From JAYWIG01 sp043789035 (lineage in GTDB: Bacteria > Pseudomonadota > Gammaproteobacteria > Burkholderiales > Burkholderiaceae_E): a stretch of DNA of 23,409 nucleotides. Location of the stretch: the NCBI GenBank assembly GCA_043789035.1, contig JAYWIG010000357.1, positions 1 through 23,409 of the forward strand, read 5' to 3'. The notes beneath the pieces are model-generated. The model was not told the origin of the DNA, made no database searches, and saw only the letters and a program-made list of their open reading frames with translations. The translations under genes were made by a program, and so were the position numbers. Positions 1 to 9,100 of the stretch are shown here, one piece after another (position 1 is the stretch's first letter; each line of letters starts with the position of its first letter).

Positions 1-341
1 ACTTCTTCACTCATCTGATCGGTTCTCATGGTTTTGTAAAAACGCGATCTTGAACCGAATCAAATCAATGTGGAAGATGACTTGCCCGGACGCTTACAGT
101 TCAACCGTCGACGCATGGCCACATTTAAGGGGGCCAACGATGAAATAGAAAGGCAAACATGTTTGCTGCACGTTGCGTCAGAAAGCTAAGGGGTCAACTA
201 TCAGTCGGAGATGATCCTGCAGCAAGCGGCGCTGCCTGCAATCCGACTACGGCGAATAAGTTCGGCTTGTCATCACTCAAATGGATGAAGACAGCACAGA
301 GCGCTTATTCCAATAATGATCATCAATCAAAGGAGAAAAGC
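1..341. other. Stretch without a supported gene, upstream of the lipoprotein
   Basis: No convincing coding region is seen here. A short open frame (GTG at 70, stop ending at 186, about 38 codons) has no ribosome-binding site and no recognisable product. The frame of the following lipoprotein stays open upstream to position 159, but those 61 codons show no signal-peptide character and precede a much better start at 342. The stretch probably holds the promoter of the lipoprotein gene, although I could not pick a convincing -35/-10 pair. The window begins inside intergenic DNA or the decayed end of an earlier gene. Confidence 0.5.
331..336 (+). promoter_or_regulatory. Ribosome-binding site deciding the lipoprotein start
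   Basis: AGGAGA lies five bases before the ATG at 342. Together with the lipoprotein signal that begins there, it favours 342 over the longer open frame from 159. Confidence 0.75.
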
Positions 342-2216
342 ATGTGGAAGTTTGCTAGCGTATGCCTGATTACTGGTTTTATCGCGGGATGTGGTGGGGG
401 CGGGGGCGGCCCAAGCTCTAGCAGCTCCTCGTCGAATGCTAGCTCCACATCCGCCCAAGCGCTGACTTTGAGCGGGAGCGTTGTAAAGGGCCCGGTGGCC
501 AACGCCACCATCCAAGCGGTCTGCCATGACATGGACCCCGCCGAATCCATCGGAATGTCAACATCGGACGCTCAAGGAAAGTACATCCTGAAGACAACCA
601 AGGGATGTACCTCAGTGATTGAACTCTTGGCATCGGCCGGGACGTATATTGACGAAGCAACTGGGGACAAGGTGACAGGTACTTCGTTACCATGGCTGCG
701 CTCTGTGCTGGATGCATCAGGTAACGACGTCGAGCGAACTGCCCAAATTACCGCCTTAACTGATTTGCTACGCGCGAAGGCAACTATTGGTTCAGGCATC
801 TCAAAGCCGAGCAAAGCAACGGTTTCGGCGGCAAGACAAGGTTTAATTGATGATCTGAAACTACTCACAGGAACTGACATCGATCCCTTGGTGACGGAGC
901 CTTCAATGGTGAAAGGCAGCAATTCCGATTCGGGTGTTGCGTATACGTTTTTGTTAGCTGCAGTTTCCAAGCTCTCAGGCCCGTCTGTCAACGGCATCGA
1001 TGCAGCGCTAACGAGCGTCAGAAACAAGGGGTTTGGTAAGGACTCTCCGCTGGCTGACCCGCTCAGATTCGTCGCGTCGTCAAGCGATGTGCTGACGCGC
1101 ATTGGCGTGAGCCAAGCTGTTGCCGGTAAGATGGTTATCCAAACCGAATCGTATGTAGCAGTCGAGGCTTTACGCCCTCTCAATGTGGTGCCAGACTCAT
1201 CGAGTCTGAGTTGTGAACCGCTCGAAGTGCAAGCTGAGCTTTCCAAATTGGTAAAAGCGCACGCAAACGTCACATCCGGTTCCCTCTTTTCCGACCTATC
1301 GCTCGTGCTGTCGCAAGACTCGTACATTAAAGCTTTACAAACATGGAAGGGGCGGTGCCCCGTGCTTTCAGATGCACTAAATATCTTTATTGCCGCTGAA
1401 TCATTAGGCGCTGATTTCAACTATAAAGAATTCGTCACACGTTCGAAGCCGCTATTAAAGTGCGCAAACGTTCACGGCACTGTCGTCAACGTGATCGTAC
1501 GTGGCACTGGATACCGGGTATGTGTGAATTGGGATGGGAAAAGTGCTCCGGACACATTCCTACTCTCGTCCGTCGACCCCGCGCCAAGTGACTCCGCGAT
1601 GGCGTGGAAACGTTGTGTTGAATTGTCCACACAACCTTTGCCTTTCCCTTGGTCGGAGCCCGATGCCGTCTTCATACTAAGGGGAACACCGCACATGTAC
1701 TGCGGCACGAAGGGGGGGGGTGGTTACAGTTGGCTGGACCGACAAAACGTTGGGTACTACGCCGGCACCTCGTCAGGTACCACGGCGGGGACCACATCAG
1801 TCGGCAGCAGCGGGGTAGGAACCACGCAATCAATCACTTACGATCAACTGTCCAAAAGAATGACGCGTGAATTTACCGGAAAGGATCTTCAAGTACGCCA
1901 ATGCACTGACCGCGTGGACGCGCTGTATCCAAACGGTGTAGGTTCCGACACCGAACCCTATTGGCCACCACCCTATTCGGCCAATATCAAAACAGGCATA
2001 GGCTGTTCAATCAATTTTGGGCTGGCAGAGTATTCAGTTGCCTACGTGAACTTGAATGGCTGCGCGGCAAGCTATATAGCAAGCGACTACGAGGCCGTAG
2101 GACGGCGCGGGTATGCGGCCTACATGGTACCTGCGCGAGATAACTTGTCGAAGTACTACAACCTGCGCCGTAGCAAAGATCCGCTGACCTACGATTTAGT
2201 TTGCAAGGGTCCTTGA
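342..2216 (+). CDS. Surface lipoprotein with Gly/Ser-rich N-terminal linker
   Basis: This is a 624-residue predicted outer-membrane lipoprotein of unknown function. I chose the ATG at 342 because AGGAGA (331-336) lies just upstream and because it places a short lipoprotein signal at the N-terminus: a hydrophobic stretch followed by I-A-G-C, with the lipidated cysteine at residue 17. A run of glycines and then serines follows (about residues 18-40), a flexible linker common in lipoproteins of Burkholderiales. Residues about 43-110 (GSVVKGPVANATI onward) look like the small beta-sandwich or carboxypeptidase-regulatory-like domain often found after such linkers. The C-terminal half is rich in Cys, Trp and Tyr and I do not recognise it. 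A run of nine G lies inside the gene at 1712-1720. The gene stands alone, 112 bases before a LuxR-type regulator on the same strand. Lipoprotein status is well supported; the role is open. Confidence 0.82.
   Translation: MWKFASVCLITGFIAGCGGGGGGPSSSSSSSNASSTSAQALTLSGSVVKGPVANATIQAVCHDMDPAESIGMSTSDAQGKYILKTTKGCTSVIELLASAGTYIDEATGDKVTGTSLPWLRSVLDASGNDVERTAQITALTDLLRAKATIGSGISKPSKATVSAARQGLIDDLKLLTGTDIDPLVTEPSMVKGSNSDSGVAYTFLLAAVSKLSGPSVNGIDAALTSVRNKGFGKDSPLADPLRFVASSSDVLTRIGVSQAVAGKMVIQTESYVAVEALRPLNVVPDSSSLSCEPLEVQAELSKLVKAHANVTSGSLFSDLSLVLSQDSYIKALQTWKGRCPVLSDALNIFIAAESLGADFNYKEFVTRSKPLLKCANVHGTVVNVIVRGTGYRVCVNWDGKSAPDTFLLSSVDPAPSDSAMAWKRCVELSTQPLPFPWSEPDAVFILRGTPHMYCGTKGGGGYSWLDRQNVGYYAGTSSGTTAGTTSVGSSGVGTTQSITYDQLSKRMTREFTGKDLQVRQCTDRVDALYPNGVGSDTEPYWPPPYSANIKTGIGCSINFGLAEYSVAYVNLNGCAASYIASDYEAVGRRGYAAYMVPARDNLSKYYNLRRSKDPLTYDLVCKGP
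1712..1720 (+). repeat. G9 homopolymer inside the lipoprotein gene
   Basis: Nine consecutive G residues encode part of a Gly-Gly-Gly-Gly stretch. Loss or gain of one G would shift the frame and remove about the last 165 residues. Homopolymers of this length in surface-protein genes are classic slipped-strand sites, but variation here is an inference. Confidence 0.7.
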
Positions 2217-2328
2217 ATGACGGGGTAGCTGCAACCCAACGCAACGCCTATATTTAACAAAATGACAACACACCGTCACAAAGAGTGTTCATAGTTCCAA
2301 CACGTTAATCATCATGTAATTGCATCCC

Positions 2329-3465
2329 ATGCCCGCACTCGGCGAAGAGACCTTCGATCACTTGATTGATCTTATCTATCAAGCTGCGCTGGACCCTGAG
2401 CGCTGGCCTTTGGTACTGCAAGGATTGACCACAGCACTCGGATCAACTCACGCCTCACTCTTCATTCACGATTTCGACTCGCAGTTTGTCCAAGCCGATG
2501 CTACTGGTGTGATGTTCCGAACAGTGGGATTCGAAGATTGGGCCGTAGCACGCTACGCGGAGCACTTCAGCGCCCAAAATGTCTGGGCGGCCAATGAAGA
2601 GGGCCTGAGATCTGGGGCGGTCGTCACGTCAACGATGCTCTATCCAGACGACCGACTTTCCGGCACCGAGTTCTACGGCGACTGGCTGCAACCTCAAAAT
2701 CTGTTTTACAGCCTAGGAGGAATCGTCGAAAGACGTGGCTCGCAGGCATCCAAGTTAAGTGTTTTGCGATCCCGAAACCGAGGTGCCTTCGAGGACAACG
2801 AAATACTTTTTCTAAAGCGGCTATATCCGCACGTCCGCCGAGCTTGCGAATTGAACCACCGCATAGGCCTAAGCAATGCTGATGGTGCGCTCGGCCGACT
2901 GGCACAGCGCGTGGCACCGCTCTGTCTGTTCGCAATGAGCTCCACAGGTGAGCTGTTGCATAGCAATGCTCAAGGAGAGGCTTGGTTGCGCGACAGCGGC
3001 ATCTTGAGCCTTCGGCAGCGCCGTCTCGTTGCAGTACACCGTCACCACGAGTCTGCATTGCGAGTGGCGATGCGACGAACGGCGCAAGACGGCGTGCCGA
3101 TCCACGTCAACCTAGGCGACCTAACAAACCCTGGCCGCTGTCTCACCCTGATGCGCATGCCGCCAGATGAGAAATTTGCGCTGGCGGGCACCCGAGCCGA
3201 ACTACTTGGCTTACTCGGCGACTGTGTGCTTAGGCCACTCGCTTCTAACGAACAGCTTGCCGAATTATTTGGGTTATCGCCCGCAGAAGCCTATTTGGCA
3301 CGTGCCCTAGCTGAGGGCGAAAGTCTTGACACGGTTTCCCAATCGCGCCAAGTGTCGCGCAACACACTTCGTACCCAATTGCAGAGCGCACTAGGAAAGA
3401 CCGGTACCGACAGCCAGCGGGCACTGATCAGACTCGTGCTTGCGGTACCGGCCTGGTCTGCCTAA
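2329..3465 (+). CDS. LuxR-family helix-turn-helix transcriptional regulator
   Basis: This is a 378-residue predicted DNA-binding regulator. The last 65 residues (about 313-373) fit a LuxR-type HTH: L-S-P-A-E-A at the start of the first helix, then A-x-G-x-S-L-D-T-V, then S-R-N-T-L-R-T-Q-L in the recognition helix, and a closing helix with R-A-L-I-R-L-V. The N-terminal 300 residues look like the PAS/GAF-like sensor part seen in many orphan LuxR regulators of proteobacteria, but I see no defined ligand pocket and no receiver-type Asp. An in-frame TTG at 2320 would add three residues; neither start has a clear Shine-Dalgarno sequence, so I prefer ATG. The gene converges on the T1SS outer-membrane gene and follows the lipoprotein gene, so it could control either one. 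That is inference from position only. Confidence 0.8.
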   Translation: MPALGEETFDHLIDLIYQAALDPERWPLVLQGLTTALGSTHASLFIHDFDSQFVQADATGVMFRTVGFEDWAVARYAEHFSAQNVWAANEEGLRSGAVVTSTMLYPDDRLSGTEFYGDWLQPQNLFYSLGGIVERRGSQASKLSVLRSRNRGAFEDNEILFLKRLYPHVRRACELNHRIGLSNADGALGRLAQRVAPLCLFAMSSTGELLHSNAQGEAWLRDSGILSLRQRRLVAVHRHHESALRVAMRRTAQDGVPIHVNLGDLTNPGRCLTLMRMPPDEKFALAGTRAELLGLLGDCVLRPLASNEQLAELFGLSPAEAYLARALAEGESLDTVSQSRQVSRNTLRTQLQSALGKTGTDSQRALIRLVLAVPAWSA

Positions 3466-3625
3466 CCGATGGCGCCGGTTCGGCAAATTTGGGATCACGT
3501 CTCCAGCCTTAACCTCCACTGGGCAGTGTAAGCATTATCCCAATAAGTCATTTAGCGGTGATCCTCGAGCTGGGCGGAAGAGTTAGCAAAGGGCTTGTCT
3601 TAAATAGACGGCGGCCGCCATTCAC

Positions 3626-4249
3626 TTACAAACTACACCGCGACATAGGCGCTGCAACAGAGCGCTCTCTCACGATCCGCCACATCGGCCCAGCCGAAGC
3701 ACTGGTGAGTAGCTTCCAAGTTTGCGCGCTACGCACGCAATAATCACCTACTAGAGCAACAAGCCCCAATTGAATTTGCTGCTCGGCGTTTGAACTACTC
3801 TGAACATCGAATTGGCGTATCACTGTCGACATATCACCTTTGGCTGCAACAACCCCGTCGCGCCAAATCGTTGGGGCTACCGCTCCGCCTTGGTACCACA
3901 TATCTTGTAATTCTTTTCGTCCATTGGCAACCGCGCCCAGCCAATTTTGGAAATCTCGATTAAGTTGCGAAGGCAAACGCCCCATGTTCGCTCTAATTTG
4001 CTCTGGTGAACTCGGTGCAACAGAGCTGACAGGCAAGACCACTTCAACGGGTGACTGCGCTTGCTTCACCGGCGCGACAGGCCGGGAGACAAGCGCAACC
4101 GGCTGGGGCGATGGACGTACCACCGGCGCAGCAGCTTCCGACAACACTATTGGTTCGATAGGCTTTGACGGAAGCCATTGCGTTGGCTGGACTTCGGGGT
4201 AATCTACCGATTGCACAGCCCTCTCAGGCCAAGGTGCTGGAGCTACCAT
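3626..4249 (-). other. Pro-rich linker and unrecognised C-terminal extension of the TolC-family protein
   Basis: About residues 455-535 are rich in Pro, Ala, Val and Ser with repeated V-x-P patterns. About residues 536-661 contain aromatic and helical segments (R-D-F-Q-N-W-L-G, W-Y-Q-G-G, W-R-D-G) and two cysteines. The canonical TolC barrel/tunnel domain ends before this region. If the topology is normal, the extension would sit in the periplasm. Confidence 0.6.
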
Positions 4250-5611
4250 AGTCTCGTTCGCCAGCGGCAACCGTAACTGCGAAGTCACGCGCCCAGTTAG
4301 CGCTAACAATCGTAACCTTGCGGTTGCAAGATCGGCACGTGCGTTTATTTTTTGTCGCACTGCACTTGTGTATTCCAGTTCAGAGTTCAATACGTCTAAA
4401 AGCGATCTCTGACCGATTTCATATTGGGCTCGGTAAGCCTCGCGAGTCTTCGCAATCGAATCGATAAAACCGTTGGTATTTTGTTCGGTTTGCTCAAATC
4501 GTACGGCGTCATTCCAAGCAGTTCGAACATTCTGCTCGGTTTTGGTGTACTCATCTAAAAATTGTTGGCGCGATGCGTCAAGCTTTTGCACAGCTTCATT
4601 GGCTCGTTCCCGGTTGCCGCCACTATCGAATAAATTTAAAGATAGCGTTAGCTGAACACTAGACCCTGCGGCATCTCGTATTAGCGGCGTCCTTGCTCCC
4701 AAATCATGGCGCGCTTCTAACGCTACGCGCGGCGAATCCGCACCTTGGGCGATAAGCAAGTCATTACGCGTTGCAGCAGCGATTTCACCCGCGGCACGTA
4801 AGGAAGCAGACGTGGTAATCGCTTCATCAAGCGTTGTACGCAAACTTGACGGTAAGCGATTTTTTGCGACTTCAAAGCCGTGGTTAGACAAAGGCGGCAT
4901 CACACCTGCCAATCGAAGAAACTTAATTCGCGCGTCTTCGAGCGAAGTTTCATCGGCCAGCAGCGCGAGCTTTGCTTGCGAAAACCGGCTTTGCGCCTGA
5001 TACAAATCAACGCCACGAGACACCCCAGAACCAACCCGAGTTTGCAACAAAGTCATGATTCGCTCATGACTTTCTAAACTGGCTCGCGAGACGGCCACTA
5101 ATTCCGTAGCGCGCACGCTATCCATCCACACCTTAGCGAACTCTTGCATGGCTGTGAGTTGAGATTGTTGTAACTCGAACAAGCGCACATTGGCCAATCG
5201 CTCTTGCTTTTGGGTAGTGTTGCGGGTTTCTCCGCCATCGAAAAGACGCTGCCTTAGGTTCAAACTGGCACGCGCAGACGCGCCCGACTGTGTAGAGCTA
5301 CCCGCAGCACTGCTGGTCGGCGCTAAGCGTTCAGCGCCGCCATTGGCGTTTAGATCAAGGCGCGGAGCACCAGCACTGCCAGCGGCCCGAGCTGCGTGGC
5401 GTTGAGCTTCCCAAGTAGCTCGTTTTGCCTTCACGTCGGCGTAGGTTTCTAGCGAATTGCGCAATACATCGGCAAAGTATCGCTCAGAGGCTGATTGAGA
5501 ACCATTCTGCCCAAACGCCAGTAAAGGCAAGCTAGCGACACTTAGCAGGGCGAGGGGGCGAACCACCCTGAGGTAACTCGCCGACAAGAAATGATTCATC
5601 ATGCCTAGCAT
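3626..5611 (-). CDS. TolC-family T1SS outer-membrane protein with extra C-terminal domain
   Basis: This is the predicted outer-membrane channel of the T1SS encoded around it. Residues 1-34 form a signal peptide (positive Arg residues, then a Leu/Ala-rich core ending A-F-G before Gln35). Residues about 45-450 have the TolC make-up: two similar halves of long helices, with L-R-Q-R-L-F-D-G-G and L-N-L-F-D-S-G-G-N at the equivalent strand/helix turns and Y-E-I-G-Q-R-S-L-L-D-V-L-N near the end of the second half. TolC proteins usually stop about there. This one continues with a Pro/Ala/Val-rich linker (about 455-535) and an unrecognised C-terminal part (536-661). It lies 43 bases behind the large secreted protein gene in the same direction, so the two are probably co-transcribed. 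The start is uncertain: ATG codons at 5611, 5602 and 5599 are all in frame, and the last has the best-placed AGG. Confidence 0.88.
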   Translation of the reverse strand: MLGMMNHFLSASYLRVVRPLALLSVASLPLLAFGQNGSQSASERYFADVLRNSLETYADVKAKRATWEAQRHAARAAGSAGAPRLDLNANGGAERLAPTSSAAGSSTQSGASARASLNLRQRLFDGGETRNTTQKQERLANVRLFELQQSQLTAMQEFAKVWMDSVRATELVAVSRASLESHERIMTLLQTRVGSGVSRGVDLYQAQSRFSQAKLALLADETSLEDARIKFLRLAGVMPPLSNHGFEVAKNRLPSSLRTTLDEAITTSASLRAAGEIAAATRNDLLIAQGADSPRVALEARHDLGARTPLIRDAAGSSVQLTLSLNLFDSGGNRERANEAVQKLDASRQQFLDEYTKTEQNVRTAWNDAVRFEQTEQNTNGFIDSIAKTREAYRAQYEIGQRSLLDVLNSELEYTSAVRQKINARADLATARLRLLALTGRVTSQLRLPLANETMVAPAPWPERAVQSVDYPEVQPTQWLPSKPIEPIVLSEAAAPVVRPSPQPVALVSRPVAPVKQAQSPVEVVLPVSSVAPSSPEQIRANMGRLPSQLNRDFQNWLGAVANGRKELQDMWYQGGAVAPTIWRDGVVAAKGDMSTVIRQFDVQSSSNAEQQIQLGLVALVGDYCVRSAQTWKLLTSASAGPMWRIVRERSVAAPMSRCSL

Positions 5612-5624
5612 TTTAGACTAGGCA
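5602..5624 (-). promoter_or_regulatory. Hairpin between secreted-protein gene and tolC-like gene
   Basis: A perfect seven-base inverted repeat (TGCCTAG at 5602-5608, CTAGGCA at 5618-5624, nine-base loop) covers the possible tolC-like starts. No T-tract follows in the direction of transcription, so it is not a standard terminator. It could reduce translation of, or stabilise, the downstream message. Confidence 0.5.
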
Positions 5625-5654
5625 AGACTTGAACTAGCGCATTGCGGCGCCCGC

Positions 5655-6146
5655 TTAAACCTCTGAAGCAGCCGCAGGTTTATGAAGCAAATGCTCAATA
5701 TCAATTGCGCCACCATGAATGTCAGCCGCGCCCAACTTGCTCTCAACACCGGCAACAACCGTTGCAGTCAAGCGGGGGTCAGCCTGCACACCAAGTGCAG
5801 CCAAATCAATCTCACCTTCACCAGTATCAAGCAAGATATCTCTCAAAGTTGGGGCATCAGAGTTTGCGGACGCTGTTTGCGCAGTCACTGCTTCAAGGTT
5901 AGTAATCGTTAAATTCAGAGGTAAGTGAGTACCACCCGTTGCGTTTGCAGGATTTTGCAATAAGAACGGTTGCGACTCAGTCTCACCCGCATGTACCAAT
6001 ACCTTAACGGCACTTCCATCGACACCTTGGCCATCGCTATTAAACAAAGTTGCGCCCTGCGCGGTAATACCGCCAACCTGCACAGTGACCCAGGTATCGA
6101 CATGGGGAGCTTCCGTTAAAGACACTGAATAGGAGCACACAGTCGC
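5655..6146 (-). other. Putative C-terminal T1SS signal region of the Calx-beta protein
   Basis: Residues 1611-1773 follow the last Calx-beta domain and are unlike the repeats. The end has two acidic-hydrophobic stretches (G-E-I-D-L-A-A-L-G and A-I-D-I-E-H-L-L) and finishes with a small, polar-poor tail. T1SS substrates carry an uncleaved C-terminal signal, so this is the expected place for it; no exact motif match is claimed. Confidence 0.45.
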
Positions 6147-9100
6147 ATCATTATCAAAAATTGTACCGTCTGCGCTCCCGGCAGTAGTGCTGGCGGTGGC
6201 CGTTAATCGAACATGCTCGAGTGGCTCAGCAGTTGTATCGTCTATGGTGGGCACCCTGGCGATCAAATGATCGACTCCGACCGGAATTCGAACCGTCCCC
6301 GCTTCGGTCGCAATCCAAGTTTTACCGCCGTCCATTGAGACTTCTAACTTGTCGAGATAGTCTGCCCCAAGGGTTGCACTACCTTGAGAAAGCGCCAAAG
6401 TGATAGTGCTCCCAGGGTCGACTAGAAGGCCATTTTCCAGTTGATCGACTAGTACTTGGGTTGCTGCCCGACCATCAAAAATTTTCCAACCACCCGCGTT
6501 GTTTTCATACAAAGTCATCGACCCATCGCTGGTGCCTAGATCAAGCGCTTGGCCCTGCCCTTCGAATTCTTCGACCTTCAAGTTTGCAACACCATCGCTA
6601 AACCAACCAAGGCCTGTTACCACCATGGCGTTTTGCCCAGCCCAATCAGTAATCGTAAGTTTGGACGACAGCGTTTGACCACTGCGTTCCCACTCAACCG
6701 TGTCCACGGTGATTTTCGTTCCATCACTGAGTTGGAAGGTCATATTTTCTTTGAAGTCAAAGTCTATCTGACCGTCGTTACCAATGTCCACATGCGGGTC
6801 ACCCCAGATGCGAGTGCATTGGCCAGTTTCTTTATTAAGCAATGTCCAGCTGGCCAATTTTTCTTGTAACTGAATACAGTAGTTGCCCAAATCAATCGTC
6901 GCTGAACTACCCGTTTGATTGAATGTCCAGTTTTCAGGCGGGCAAGTGCTACCCGGTGGTACAGTCGGATAAGAAACAGTGCCATGTAGACCAATATCAA
7001 ATTGAAGAAAACTACCTTCGATCGCACAGCCTCCACCGACCGATGAAATGCCCAGAATCGGTTCTTCATCATTCAAGATGGAACCGATACCTGAGGCGGA
7101 ACTTAGTTTGGTTGCGGCAGTTAAGCTGAATGTTTCTGAGCCGCCTTCATAAATGTTGTCCTCGATACTCTGCACCTTGACAAGTAACGAAGTACTTCCA
7201 GCAGGTACGGAAACGGAATTGCTCGTCAGTGTCGTCCAAGTATGTCCATTGTCGAAAGAGGCTTGTACGCCAGTCGTTGCAAAGTCCACGTTGGCAGTTG
7301 CAGTTCCACTCGTAAGAATTAAGGTGACATTGGTGGTGGCAGGAGCCCCATCCAAAGTGACTTCGAACTGTAGTGGGTCGCCCTCATTGGCAGACGCACA
7401 TGAAACACCCAAAACCTTTGCCTCAACCACCGGAGGAGGAGAAGGCGGTGGCGGTAGCGGAGCAACATCATCGTTCAGAATTGTCGCTGTTGCCGTTGCC
7501 GAGCCACCATTGGCACTCGCTTGCAAAGAAAAAGTTTCGTCAGCTTCTACAATGCTATCTTCCGTGGATGCCATTCGAACCATAAACGAAGTTATACCAG
7601 CTGGCACACTAACACTTGTTCCGGTAATGCCTATAAAGAATGTGCCACCATCAAATGACACTTGGAACCTATCGCTAAAGTCACTCCCATTAGCTGTGCC
7701 ATTTGTAATTGCTAAGTTAACAGTTGTTTCAGATGTTGATGAACCAGTCAAAGCTACATTGAAATTCAATGCCTCGCCTTCACTCGCAGAAGCATTGCTT
7801 ATCGAAAGTACCTTTGGCGCATCATCATTCTCACAAATCGTACCGATGCCGGTAGCAGAGCCACCATTAGCAGACGCCGTTAGAGAGAACGCTTCTGTCG
7901 CGCCCTCGTAGACATTGTCCTCAAGTCCGGCGACTTTGACCAAAAGCGAACTAGAGCCTGGGGGAACATTCGCTGAATTCGACGTCAACGTTGTCCAAGT
8001 TTGACCGCCGTTGAACGATACTTGTACTCCCGATGAAGAAAAATCAAGGCCCGATGTTGCAGTGCCATTTGAAAGATTCAGCGTTACCGCAGTTGCGACC
8101 GTCGACACTTCGCTCAACACCACTTCGAACTGAAGGGCTTCGCCTTCATTAGCAGTGACACTTGAAACGCAGGTTACAGTTGCTTGAACTGGAGGTGGCG
8201 GCGGAGGGGGTGGCGGAGCAACATCATCATCCGCAATCGTTGCTGTCGCTGTGGCAGAGCCACCGTTGGCACTAGCTTGCAATGTGAAAGACTCATCGGA
8301 TTCAACTATGGTGTCTTCGGTGGTAGCGATGCGAACCACAAACGAAGTCGCACCCGCTGGTACATTAACGCTTGTTCCGTTAACGTTTACAAACGTTATG
8401 CCGCCATCAAATGATGCTTGAAATCTATCGCTAAAGTCACTGCTATTGGCTGTGCCATTGGTGCTTGCTAAATTAACCGTTGTTTCCGACGTAGCAGCCC
8501 CGGTAAGTTGCACATTGAACTGTAGGTTTTCGCCCTCAATAGCGTAGGCATTTGTGATCGACAGAACCTTTGGTGCAGCGTCGTCCTCACAAATCGTACC
8601 GATGCCAGACTCCGTTCTGCCGTTAGCAGAGGCGCTTAAAGTAAATGTTTCAGTCGCCCCTTCGTAAACGGTATCTTCAAGGCCTGCTACCTTCACTAGC
8701 AACGATGCTGAGCCTGGCGGTACGCTGACGTTATTCGTTGCCAGAGTGGACCAAGTCTGGCCGCCGTTGAAGGAAACCTGTACGCCGGTAGTGGCGAAAT
8801 CTAACCCGCCAGTTGCCGTGCCATTAACTAGATTCAAAATAACGTTGGTGGCAACTGCCGAAGCTTCGCTCAACACCACTTCGAATTGAAGTGGGTCACC
8901 TTCGTTAGCAGTAACGCTCGACACACAGGTCACCGTCGCTTGAACAAGTGGGGGTGGCGCGTCATCATTCAAAATCACCGCATTACCTGTTGCCGAGCCG
9001 CCATTGGCGCTTGCTTGCAAAGTAAATGTCTCATCCGCCTCAACGTTGGAATCCTCAGTCGACGCAACTCTTACTTCAAACGAGATAACACCTGGCGGCA

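Noticed and set aside
70..186. Short open frame of about 38 codons near the left edge
   Set aside because: GTG start without ribosome-binding site, no recognisable product; could be a decayed gene end but cannot be supported.
159..341. N-terminal extension of the lipoprotein frame by 61 codons
   Set aside because: No ribosome-binding site at 159, no signal features, and it would bury the lipoprotein signal that begins at 342 behind AGGAGA.
572..1420. Long open frame antisense to the lipoprotein gene
   Set aside because: Serine/threonine-rich low-information protein with no family features; a shadow of the sense gene.
3610..3619. GGCGGCCGCC palindrome between the convergent LuxR and tolC-like genes
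   Set aside because: Perfect palindrome without a loop and without a T-tract; it contains a NotI site but gives no evidence for a terminator or operator.
7153..7911. 252-codon open frame antisense to the Calx-beta repeats
   Set aside because: Its own repeats mirror the sense repeats and it has no start signal; the repetitive codon pattern of the sense gene explains it.
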